DNA of 43,006 nucleotides, taken from positions 1-43,006 of the forward strand of contig CAJIYT010000021.1 of assembly GCA_905181715.1 (NCBI GenBank), given 5' to 3'. Under the pieces are notes generated by a model that was not told where the DNA came from, ran no database searches, and saw only the letters and a program-made list of their open reading frames with translations. How positions within the stretch are numbered: the first letter of the stretch is position 1; each line of letters starts with the position of its first letter. Shown here one piece after another: positions 28,094-35,828 of this stretch. This DNA is from an uncultured Candidatus Poseidoniales archaeon (GTDB lineage Archaea; Thermoplasmatota; Poseidoniia; Poseidoniales; Poseidoniaceae). Both the position numbers and the translations under genes were made by a program.

Positions 28094-29205
28094 GCATAAT
28101 GCACGACTCCAATTCAGCGGTCGCACCAGGCCAACCGGGTTCAGAAGTGTACCCAGACTCGCCTTTGGGTGAAGATGTGGATGGAATACCCACTGGAAGG
28201 GATGTCGAATGGGAACCATTGGTAGATTATCGTAGAAATGGAGTCAGCGAAACCACGATTCATGGAGCGATAGCCTGGTGTCATGGAGATGAAGTGATTC
28301 ACTCCTTTGGCGGCAATGTGCTGTGTTATGGTCGTTCAATGATGAAACCCTTCATGCTCAAAGCCTTCACCAAGGAACTTGAGGATTTATCTTGGGAGCA
28401 AAAAGCCATCGCAGTCGCCAGCCATAATGGTGATACTGAACACGTTGCTGCCGCCCAGTCATTACTCTCTAAATCAGAATGGCCACTGATGATGACCCCT
28501 CTTGATGTACCATTGATACAATTCGGTCGACAAGTACGCAGACCGCGCCGCTGGTATCATACCTGTAGCGGTGAACATGCAGCAATACTGGCCGGATGCA
28601 AAGGCAAGGGCTGGAATCGTGCAGGATATACACTACCCACTCATCAAGTATTCAAGGCCTATATTGAACAAGTGAGGAAGTATTTGGGAGAGGATTGGCA
28701 GGCCAAGAGAATTGCCAAAGATGGTTGTGGTCTACCGACTGTGAGCAATACCGTGGCAGAATTAGCACAGATATATGCTGGATTGGTGAAAGATAAGGAC
28801 GAGGATTGGATTTGGGAGGCGATGTGTAAACACCCTGATTTGGTTGGGGGTTTCAATCGACTTGACTCGACGATTCTCAAAGCGGGAGAGGGCGCAGTAA
28901 TCGCCAAAGAAGGAGCCGATGGTTTACTCGGTCTTGCGATTTCCCACCCTGATTATCCCAAAGGTCTCGGCATTGTAGTCAAGATCGCTCACGGTTGGAA
29001 TTCACAAGCAACATGGTATGTGGCACGAGCGATTCTTGGAACATTGGGGATTGAATTGCGAAATCCATATCCTTTACATCGGCAAAAAGCCTTCATCGTG
29101 CCGGGAATCGTGCCTGATAACCTTCATGAAAAACTAGCAACTATTCCTACATGGGACGAGTGGGATCCAGATTCAGACCGCTGGCACTACGAGGTAGATA
29201 TATGA
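28090..29205 (+). CDS. asparaginase-II family (R. etli type) amidohydrolase
   Basis: A 371-residue member of the L-asparaginase II family (PF06089 type), unrelated to E. coli AnsB. Two Ser-Lys pairs used by the R. etli enzyme are recognisable: RSMMK (Ser83, Lys86) and ASHNG (Ser111) with a later Lys in IAKEGADG. The zinc site is partly changed: the CSGKH motif is CSGEH here (Cys159, Glu162), while the second Cys is kept in DGCG (Cys213). About 40 extra residues precede the domain. It overlaps the genes on both sides by four bases (ATGA), so it belongs to the same operon as the monooxygenase and aldehyde dehydrogenase. It may hydrolyse asparagine or an amide of the pathway. Confidence 0.85.
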   Translation: MSIMHDSNSAVAPGQPGSEVYPDSPLGEDVDGIPTGRDVEWEPLVDYRRNGVSETTIHGAIAWCHGDEVIHSFGGNVLCYGRSMMKPFMLKAFTKELEDLSWEQKAIAVASHNGDTEHVAAAQSLLSKSEWPLMMTPLDVPLIQFGRQVRRPRRWYHTCSGEHAAILAGCKGKGWNRAGYTLPTHQVFKAYIEQVRKYLGEDWQAKRIAKDGCGLPTVSNTVAELAQIYAGLVKDKDEDWIWEAMCKHPDLVGGFNRLDSTILKAGEGAVIAKEGADGLLGLAISHPDYPKGLGIVVKIAHGWNSQATWYVARAILGTLGIELRNPYPLHRQKAFIVPGIVPDNLHEKLATIPTWDEWDPDSDRWHYEVDI

Positions 29206-30599
29206 TCGAAGTTGAAAATCTAATCGGCGGCGAATACAGTACTGCTGCTGAATCATTCGACGATATTTGTCCCAGTGACGGCTCTATCATCGCTAGCATA
29301 CCTCGTACAATGATGGTTGATGATGCGGTTAAGGCTGCTGAAAACGCACAACCTGGATGGGGTGCTTTGAGTTTGGAACAGCGCGCTGATTGGTTGGATA
29401 AAATCGCTGATGCCCTCGAGTCACAGCACAGGCAATTGGCTGAACTTGAAGCATTGGACACCGGTAAGCCACTAGAGGTTGCTATGGAAGTCGATATCTC
29501 TCGCTCGATTGAAAACTTTCGCTTCTTTGCTGAATTCTCCCGAAACATGCCAGAAGAGGTCTTTGAGATGGAAGATGCAACAAATACCGTCTTGCGCAAA
29601 CCAGTTGGCGTAGTCGGATTGATCTCGCCTTGGAATCTACCACTTTATCTCCTGACTTGGAAGGTCGCTCCTGCTTTGCTGATGGGCAATACCATCATTG
29701 CCAAACCGAGTGAGATAACTCCACTTACCGCTCACCGCTTAGGCCAGATACTCTGTGAGATTGGTTTCCCTGCCGGTGTGGTGAATATCGTTCATGGCTA
29801 TGGCCCGGAAATCGGTCAATCCCTAGTCGAACACCCTGCTGTAAAAGCTATCTCCTTTACTGGCGGCACTGCTACTGGGCGCTTAGTTGCTCGAACTGCA
29901 GCACCGATGTTCAAAAAACTTAGTTTGGAGTTGGGCGGCAAGAATTCCAGTATAATCCTCGATGATGCAGACCTTGGTTTAGCCGTCCCAGGCGTGGTAA
30001 GAGCCGGATTTTTGAATTCAGGTCAAATCTGCCTATGTGGCTCACGCATTTTGGTTCATTCCAGCATCTACGATGAGTTCTTGGAGAGTTTTTTAGCCGC
30101 TGTCAGCGAACTAAAGATCGGACCGGTTATCTCTGAAAATCACATGGCGAAGGTACTCTCATTCATCGACCTCGCTGTAGCTGAAGGTGGAGATATTGTT
30201 GCCGGTGGCTTAAGGAGTGAAGATGATGGATTTCATATCGAGGCTACAGTAATAACTGGACTTAGTCATGATTCACGCACTGCTACCGAGGAGATTTTCG
30301 GACCTGTGGTGACCATTCACCGCTTTGATTCTGACGCAGAGGCTGTCGAGATGGCTAATTGTACCGATTATGGCTTAGCAGGCTCGGTATGGTCAAAAAA
30401 CCGTGGCGAAGAATTAGCAAAACAAATCGAGAGTGGTATGGTCTGGGTCAATACTTGGCTCCATAGAGATCTGAGAGTTCCATTTGGAGGAATCAAAGAT
30501 TCAGGTGTAGGCCGAGAAGGTGGAATGTGGTCCCTAGGGTTCTTTTCAGAGGCGATAAATATCTGCGTAAAACACAACGATTTACAAGCGAGGGTTTGA
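29202..30599 (+). CDS. aldehyde dehydrogenase, ALDH8-like (2-aminomuconic/2-hydroxymuconic semialdehyde dehydrogenase type)
   Basis: A 465-residue NAD(P)-dependent aldehyde dehydrogenase. Catalytic residues: Cys277 (NSGQICLC), Glu243 (LELGGK), Asn145 (SPWNLPL) and the cofactor Lys168 (IIAKPSE). The substrate-loop end FGGIKDSGVGREGGMWSL followed by FFSEAINICV resembles the 2-aminomuconic and 2-hydroxymuconic semialdehyde dehydrogenases (ALDH8, AmnC, DmpC, NbaE) rather than betaine or succinic semialdehyde enzymes. It would oxidise the ring-cleavage product to 2-aminomuconate. ATG at 29202 overlaps the stop of the asparaginase-like gene. It lies upstream of the ring-cleavage dioxygenase genes on the same strand, separated by panB and one opposed gene. 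Class is secure; the exact aldehyde is inferred from context. Confidence 0.88.
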   Translation: MIEVENLIGGEYSTAAESFDDICPSDGSIIASIPRTMMVDDAVKAAENAQPGWGALSLEQRADWLDKIADALESQHRQLAELEALDTGKPLEVAMEVDISRSIENFRFFAEFSRNMPEEVFEMEDATNTVLRKPVGVVGLISPWNLPLYLLTWKVAPALLMGNTIIAKPSEITPLTAHRLGQILCEIGFPAGVVNIVHGYGPEIGQSLVEHPAVKAISFTGGTATGRLVARTAAPMFKKLSLELGGKNSSIILDDADLGLAVPGVVRAGFLNSGQICLCGSRILVHSSIYDEFLESFLAAVSELKIGPVISENHMAKVLSFIDLAVAEGGDIVAGGLRSEDDGFHIEATVITGLSHDSRTATEEIFGPVVTIHRFDSDAEAVEMANCTDYGLAGSVWSKNRGEELAKQIESGMVWVNTWLHRDLRVPFGGIKDSGVGREGGMWSLGFFSEAINICVKHNDLQARV

Positions 30600-30637
30600 A
30601 GCGCACAGAGCCATAGGGAAGTTACTGGGGGAAGTTT

Positions 30638-31453
30638 ATGTCAGTTCATTCAACGGCTCGGAAAATTACCACTAATACTCTACAAGAGATGAAGGCTGCT
30701 GGTGAGCAAATCACAATGCTGACCGCCTATGATTACTCCTTAGCAAAGTTGGTTGATAGGGGGGGCGTAGACGTCATTCTAGTCGGTGATTCTGCCTCAA
30801 ATGTCATGGCAGGGCAAGCAACAACTGTACCCATGACTCTCGATCACATGATTTATCACGCTCAATGTGTAGAACGAGCTGTCGATAGAGCATTGATTGT
30901 TGTCGACATGCCTTTTGGTAGTTATCAGGGAAATTCACGACTTGCGCTTGAAAGTGCGATTCGCATAATGAAGGAAAGCAATGGCCATTCTGTAAAACTG
31001 GAAGGTGGCTCTGAAATCGTCGAGAGTATCGAGCGCATTCTTACCGCTGGAATTCCCGTGATGGGGCACCTAGGACTAACCCCTCAATCGATTTATAAAT
31101 TCGGTACTTATACCGTACGCGCAAAAGAAGGTGAGGAAGCAGAGAAACTGATAGAGGATGCTAAATTATTGGAAGCAGCAGGCTGCTTTGCTATTGTTCT
31201 CGAGAAAATCCCATCCGATTTGGCCAAGCGAGTTAGTGAAGCGATTTCTATTCCAACAATAGGTATTGGTGCTGGACCAGATTGTGATGGTCAGGTATTG
31301 GTCCTACACGACATGCTAGGTATTACCACTGACTTTTCACCACGGTTCTTGAGACGCTATCTCGATTTGGAAAACCAAATAGAAGATGCTGTCAAACGCT
31401 ACTGTGATGATGTGCGCTCTGGGGATTTCCCAAAAGATAGCGAATCTTATTGA
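30638..31453 (+). CDS. panB: 3-methyl-2-oxobutanoate hydroxymethyltransferase
   Basis: A 271-residue PanB that makes ketopantoate from 2-oxoisovalerate and methylene-tetrahydrofolate, the first committed step of pantothenate and CoA synthesis. Metal and catalytic residues of the family are visible: Asp51 (VGDSASN), Asp90 (VVDMPFGSY), Lys120 (VKLEGG) and Glu189 (VLEKIP). [19 protein letters not shown] is the family signature close to the C-terminus. A GGGGGAAG ribosome binding site precedes the ATG. It starts 38 nt after the aldehyde dehydrogenase and overlaps the stop of the opposed membrane-protein gene by seven bases. Its place in the catabolic block may be chance, or a link between folate or CoA supply and degradation; the sequence cannot decide. 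Confidence 0.95.
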   Translation: MSVHSTARKITTNTLQEMKAAGEQITMLTAYDYSLAKLVDRGGVDVILVGDSASNVMAGQATTVPMTLDHMIYHAQCVERAVDRALIVVDMPFGSYQGNSRLALESAIRIMKESNGHSVKLEGGSEIVESIERILTAGIPVMGHLGLTPQSIYKFGTYTVRAKEGEEAEKLIEDAKLLEAAGCFAIVLEKIPSDLAKRVSEAISIPTIGIGAGPDCDGQVLVLHDMLGITTDFSPRFLRRYLDLENQIEDAVKRYCDDVRSGDFPKDSESY

Positions 31454-31845
31454 ACCAACTGGAAAGCAACAATCACACCAACAAAAGCGGTGAAACTAAT
31501 TCCAGTACCATGCCAGAATCCGATTCTAAAAGGTGGTAATTCTAAATTTTGCCAGGACATGGACATCCATATCCAAGTCAAGGCCGGTATTGCAATTACA
31601 ATGTATGAGACTCCTAATAGCCATAATAATGCAAAAGGAATCAGTATCGCTGCCATTCCAGCACTGTGATCTAATCCCAATTTGGTTTTGGTTAATTTAG
31701 CAATTCCTGGTGATAGTATTATCGCGGCGATAAAAGTCCACTGCATCGGGTTAAGATAAGGAAGTGCAAGTACCTGAAATACCCCACCCAAAATAAAACC
31801 CAGAGTCCCGGGTACCGCATTATGGGTTAGGGAAGAGTCGGACAC
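31447..31845 (-). CDS. small four-helix membrane protein, unknown function
   Basis: A 132-residue protein with about four hydrophobic helices: [43 protein letters not shown] with the following helix, and [14 protein letters not shown]. The start is taken as GTG at 31845, with GGTGG seven bases upstream; longer in-frame translation would run into the divergent dioxygenase gene and shows Cys-rich, unlikely sequence. The stop overlaps the panB stop region by seven bases. I do not recognise a family. It is the only minus-strand gene inside the catabolic block and starts 55 nt from the dioxygenase start, so both may share a promoter region. Confidence 0.6.
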   Translation of the reverse strand: MSDSSLTHNAVPGTLGFILGGVFQVLALPYLNPMQWTFIAAIILSPGIAKLTKTKLGLDHSAGMAAILIPFALLWLLGVSYIVIAIPALTWIWMSMSWQNLELPPFRIGFWHGTGISFTAFVGVIVAFQLVQ

Positions 31846-31899
31846 AATACGGCCACCGGACGTCGATGCATAGAAGGTGCGGCACGTATTGCCCCAAAT

Positions 31900-32796
31900 A
31901 TGGCGAAGGGAAGTATTGTAGCAGGATTGCTCGCCCCACACCCCCCTCACTTGGTTTACGCTGAAAACCCAGAACAAAATGAGCCTACTTCAGAGGGCGG
32001 CTGGGAGCAATTACGCTGGGGTTATGAACGCTTGCGAGAATCTCTTTCCGAAGTAGATTATGATTGCCTGGTAATTCTATCTCCACATTGGCAGACATAT
32101 GTTGGTACTCACTTTCTTGGAGTTGAGAATTTTAAATCACTCTCGGTCGATCCAGTGTTTCCTAACCTCTTTCGTTTCCACTACGATATGAAAATCGATG
32201 TCGAACTCGCTCAAGCAATCCATGATGAGGCGCAAGGCCAGGGTATGTCGGTAAAGATGATGGAAAATCCGGACTTTAGAGTAGACTATGGTACGATTAC
32301 CTCTTGTCACATGGTTAGACCACAATGGGATAAGCCAATTGTAGCCATCTCCAGTAATCGCGGCAACGCATATTACTCAGTCGAGGTAATGCAGGAAATG
32401 ATGTTAGAATTGGGCAGGGTTACCCGCAAAGCAATCGAAGATAGCGGCAAACGCTGTGTCCTAATAGCAAGCAATTCGCTTTCTCATCGACATTTCACCA
32501 CTGAAAGTGCAGTTCCTGAAGACATGAGCGTCGAACATATCACCAGTCATGCAATGCATCTTTGGGATATGCGCATCATCGAATTATTGCGTGCTGGTAA
32601 AAGCCAGCAAGTGGTCAACGAGATGCCAGAGTTTGTCGAACAGGCTATCGCTGAAGCAGATGGTGGTGCCTTGACTTGGATGTTAAGCGCAATCGGTATG
32701 CCAGAACAGGAGGCTATCCTCCATGGATATGGTACTATTATTGGAACTGGCAATGCGATCATGGAATGGCCCTGCCACGCTTGGAGTGATGCTTGA
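31900..32796 (+). CDS. amnB: 2-aminophenol 1,6-dioxygenase, catalytic (beta) subunit-like LigB-family dioxygenase
   Basis: A 298-residue class III extradiol dioxygenase of the LigB superfamily. APHPPHLVYAENPEQNEP near the N-terminus closely resembles the catalytic subunit of 2-aminophenol 1,6-dioxygenases. The three iron ligands are at His14, His63 (LSPHW) and Glu252 (EADGGALTW); in the Comamonas enzyme I recall them as 13, 62 and 251, so all fit with a constant offset of one. Such enzymes open 2-aminophenol between C1 and C6 to 2-aminomuconic 6-semialdehyde using Fe(II) and O2. No ribosome binding site or good TATA box is visible upstream. Its stop overlaps the start of the fused partner subunit by one base (TGATG). 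Substrate preference among aminophenols is unproven. Confidence 0.88.
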   Translation: MAKGSIVAGLLAPHPPHLVYAENPEQNEPTSEGGWEQLRWGYERLRESLSEVDYDCLVILSPHWQTYVGTHFLGVENFKSLSVDPVFPNLFRFHYDMKIDVELAQAIHDEAQGQGMSVKMMENPDFRVDYGTITSCHMVRPQWDKPIVAISSNRGNAYYSVEVMQEMMLELGRVTRKAIEDSGKRCVLIASNSLSHRHFTTESAVPEDMSVEHITSHAMHLWDMRIIELLRAGKSQQVVNEMPEFVEQAIAEADGGALTWMLSAIGMPEQEAILHGYGTIIGTGNAIMEWPCHAWSDA

Positions 32797-34151
32797 TGAA
32801 CGATGTTATCGTCAAGTCGCTGGTGGTTCCCGCCCATCCTCATCCGCTATTGGTCCCTGAGCAAAATGCCGGTTGGCAACGCATAAGGGATGCATATGAT
32901 GAGGCACGCAAGGTCGTTGAAGAAAGCGGTGCAGACATCATAATCATTTATTCCACTCTTTGGCCCAGCATTATTGGCCATCAGATTCAAGCTCTTCCCG
33001 AGGCGGAATGGACACTGGTCGATGCAGACTTCCACGATGTCGGTTCTATTCCCTATCACTTGAAAATCGATGCTGAATTCGCAGAGGCTTGGAATCAGGC
33101 AAATCATGCTCGTGGACTGGATAGCCGTACTGTGGCTTACCATGGTTTTCCAATCGATGTCGGTTCGGTGGTCGCTCTCAAATTACTAAATCCAAATAAT
33201 GACATCCCTGCGGTAATCTGTTCTTCAAATGTATATGCCGACAGAGCTGAGACTTCGGTTCTAGCAAAGTCATGTCTCGACGCATTAGCAGCAACCGGCA
33301 AAAAGGCAGTTGCTGTCAGTGTAATGAGCTTGTCAAACCGAATGTTCACTGAGCCAATAAATCCTATTGATGACCGCATCCATTCGCAAAAGGACGATGA
33401 ATGGAATCAAAAAATCCTCGAATTGCTCAGCCAAGGCCGGCTTGAAGATGTAGCCCAACTTTCACGTACGATTCACAACCAGATTCGTGTACAAAAGGTT
33501 GTGACATTCAAACCGATGTGGTGGCTTTCTGCGATGAATGATAATCGTAATGACCTAAATGGAGATGTTTTGGCCTACGAAGCAATTCACGGCGCAGGAG
33601 CCGGAGTGATTATCCTCGACCCTACATCTAGTGGTCAGGGAGATATCGAATACGATGAAGATGATGTCGAAGTATTTGCTGGTGAGCGTAGTGTTCTCGC
33701 CAACATGGAAAACCCTGAAACAGTAACAAAGAGCAATTCTGATATCGTTCATGCCTCAAGCGCTCCAAAACCAGTTGGAGCATATCCTCATGCGCGAAGA
33801 GAAGGAGATTTGCTTTATCTTTCAGGAATTGGACCACGGCATCCAAAAGATAACTCGATCCCTGGGGGACCGATTAAATCACCAGAGGGTGAATCTCTGG
33901 AATACGATATCAAAGCGCAAACCAGAGCGGTGGTCGACAATCTTGAAATAATTCTCAAGGAAGCTGGCTCATCACTCGACAAGGTTATCGATGTCACTTC
34001 CTTCCTCGTCAATATGGAGAGAGATTTCCAAGGCTATAACGAGGTCTGGGCAGAAACTTTAGGCAAGGTTGGTCCGACAAGAACAACCCTTGCAATCAGT
34101 GCTTTACCAACACCTATCGCTGTAGAGATGAAAGTTATCGCCAAGGCCTGA
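32796..34151 (+). CDS. fusion: non-catalytic aminophenol dioxygenase (alpha) subunit + RidA-type 2-aminomuconate deaminase
   Basis: A 451-residue two-domain protein. Residues 1-278 are LigB-like (LVVPAHPHPLL) but lack two iron ligands: the HW motif is STLW (53-56) and the Glu region is FKPMWWLSAM (238-247), as in the structural alpha subunit of aminophenol dioxygenase. A 40-residue acidic linker follows. Residues 318-451 are a RidA/YjgF domain matching 2-aminomuconate deaminase (AmnD/NbaF): APKPVGAYPHARR, LYLSGIGPRHP, YDIKAQTRAVVDNL and PTPIAVEMKV. It would thus hold the dioxygenase together with the enzyme that releases ammonia from 2-aminomuconate to give 4-oxalocrotonate. Start ATG 32796 overlaps the upstream stop by one base; TTG 32793 is rejected. 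No frameshift is needed to join the domains. Confidence 0.87.
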   Translation: MNDVIVKSLVVPAHPHPLLVPEQNAGWQRIRDAYDEARKVVEESGADIIIIYSTLWPSIIGHQIQALPEAEWTLVDADFHDVGSIPYHLKIDAEFAEAWNQANHARGLDSRTVAYHGFPIDVGSVVALKLLNPNNDIPAVICSSNVYADRAETSVLAKSCLDALAATGKKAVAVSVMSLSNRMFTEPINPIDDRIHSQKDDEWNQKILELLSQGRLEDVAQLSRTIHNQIRVQKVVTFKPMWWLSAMNDNRNDLNGDVLAYEAIHGAGAGVIILDPTSSGQGDIEYDEDDVEVFAGERSVLANMENPETVTKSNSDIVHASSAPKPVGAYPHARREGDLLYLSGIGPRHPKDNSIPGGPIKSPEGESLEYDIKAQTRAVVDNLEIILKEAGSSLDKVIDVTSFLVNMERDFQGYNEVWAETLGKVGPTRTTLAISALPTPIAVEMKVIAKA

Positions 34152-34160
34152 GGTTTTTAG

Positions 34161-35828
34161 ATGAGTGTTAAGGGAGCAAAGGACAAAGTTTTGCATGGTA
34201 AATTTATCGAGGCTGCCAAAGAAGTCAAAGAGTCAGTAGCCCATCAAATGGAACGCAGCATTGGCTTGGCCGGTGTAATTATTATCTCTCTCTCAGCGAT
34301 GCTTGGCTCGGGATTATTCGTGCTACCATCTCTAGCAGGGGAGATGATGGGACCTGGTATATGGCTTGCCTATATTCTAGCAGCAATGGTGGTTTTACCT
34401 GGTGCTCTTTCCAAATCAGAACTCTCTTCAGCAATGCCAACATCGGGGGGATCTTACGTATTTATTGAACGTACATTTGGACCATTACTTGGTACAATAG
34501 CCGGGCTGGGTCTTTGGGCTTCATTCCTTCTAAAGGCAGCCTTCGCATTAATCGGCTTCTCCGCATATCTAGAGATCATCTCTTATGCCCTCGATACAGA
34601 CATCAACGTCCAGAGTCTAGCCTTGGGAATATTGGTGCTTATCGTCATTATTAACATCCTTGGAATAAAGAAAATCAAGGCTTTTCAAGCCCCTATTGTT
34701 GGATTGTCGATTTTGATGTTGATTGGTTTGTGTATCGCTGCCTTGTTCAGAGAAGATGTGGATTTGGCAAGACCTATCTCAAATGGTGCTTTTGGTGGTG
34801 GATTATTGGGGCTTGCCGAAACCGCTGCCTTCGTATTCGTAGCATATGCAGGTGTGACTAAGGTCGCTGCTATCGCAGGGGAAGTCAAGGAACCAGGACA
34901 AAACCTTCCCAATGGAATGCTGATATCATTGACTATAGCCACAGTCCTCTACGCCGGTGTTGCTTACATGCTGATGGCAACCCTGCCAGGTGAATGGTGG
35001 ATTGGCACTGACGGCTCTGCCATCGAGAACCCCATCTATGTCTTCGCTAAACTTGTAGGAGGTAGCACTGTCGCATTTGTTGCAGCGATCTTGGCAGTTC
35101 TAACGATGATTTCCATGGCATTGGCTGGCGTCCTCGCTGCATCTCGTTACCTTTTCGGGATGGGTAGAGACAATTTACTACCTCAACTCTTTGAGGAGGT
35201 TAATGCCACCTACGAAACACCTCATTGGCCAATAATCGCCACTGGGATAATGATGGCTTTTGCCATCATATGGATGGATGTAAGTGATGTTGCAAAGTTG
35301 GCTTCTGGTTTCCAAATAATGATATTCATCGTGGTAAACGCATGCGTGATAATCTTGCGAAAGTCTCATTTGAATCACGAATGGTATAAACCAACATATA
35401 GGTCCCCTCTCTATCCATTTACTCAGTTATTTGGTATATTTGCGGGTCTTGCTTTGGTAATGGTTATGGGAGAAAAGGCCTATATTGGTGCTGCTTTTGC
35501 CATTGCCTTTGGCTTTATCTTATTCTATAGCTATGGCAAACAGCACGCTCACCCTCGACTGACACCTTTCATCACTTTCACTGAAATGATGCTCAATCCA
35601 AGCAAGGTAGAACACGAGCGAAGAGTTGCTGCCTTCCACGCTGCAGACATTGGTCTGAAGAACCATCTTACTCTAAGGGAGTTCCAAACTGCAATGGCTG
35701 CTCTTGGTTTCCCTATGGATTACGAAGAGAACCGAGTGATATTCCACCAACTAGATCTTAATCAGATAGGATACATCGAGATAGATGATTTCATCGAACA
35801 GTTTGAAGGTGAAATAAGAGATAATTGA
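34161..35828 (+). CDS. APC-family amino acid permease with C-terminal EF-hand-like domain
   Basis: A 555-residue transporter. Residues about 37-465 form 12 hydrophobic helices of the amino acid-polyamine-organocation family; helix 1 carries the substrate-binding SAMLGSGLFVLPSL (GSG motif), and helix 6 has FVFVAYAGVTKVAAIAGEVKEP. After residue 475 a soluble domain follows, helical, with one EF-hand-like calcium loop D-L-N-Q-I-G-Y-I-E-I-D-D starting at residue 532 and a degenerate partner helix-loop before it (LTLREFQTAMAALGF). Such fusions are unusual and suggest gating by calcium or another signal. It begins 9 nt after the dioxygenase-deaminase fusion and probably imports the substrate or an amino acid precursor. 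Its stop abuts that of the opposed gene. Confidence 0.85.
   Translation: MSVKGAKDKVLHGKFIEAAKEVKESVAHQMERSIGLAGVIIISLSAMLGSGLFVLPSLAGEMMGPGIWLAYILAAMVVLPGALSKSELSSAMPTSGGSYVFIERTFGPLLGTIAGLGLWASFLLKAAFALIGFSAYLEIISYALDTDINVQSLALGILVLIVIINILGIKKIKAFQAPIVGLSILMLIGLCIAALFREDVDLARPISNGAFGGGLLGLAETAAFVFVAYAGVTKVAAIAGEVKEPGQNLPNGMLISLTIATVLYAGVAYMLMATLPGEWWIGTDGSAIENPIYVFAKLVGGSTVAFVAAILAVLTMISMALAGVLAASRYLFGMGRDNLLPQLFEEVNATYETPHWPIIATGIMMAFAIIWMDVSDVAKLASGFQIMIFIVVNACVIILRKSHLNHEWYKPTYRSPLYPFTQLFGIFAGLALVMVMGEKAYIGAAFAIAFGFILFYSYGKQHAHPRLTPFITFTEMMLNPSKVEHERRVAAFHAADIGLKNHLTLREFQTAMAALGFPMDYEENRVIFHQLDLNQIGYIEIDDFIEQFEGEIRDN

Noticed and set aside
31846..31977. Longer form of the small membrane protein running into the dioxygenase start
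   Set aside because: The extension overlaps the start of the dioxygenase gene antisense and has no membrane-protein character; GTG 31845 has a good ribosome binding site.
32793..32795. TTG as start of the dioxygenase-deaminase fusion
   Set aside because: The ATG directly after it forms a normal TGATG stop-start overlap with the upstream gene.
31900..32796. MEMO-like or gallate/protocatechuate dioxygenase identity
   Set aside because: The APHPPHLVYAENP opening, the constant one-residue offset of the iron ligands from aminophenol dioxygenase, and the adjacent alpha-like subunit with deaminase fit aminophenol dioxygenase better; not proven.
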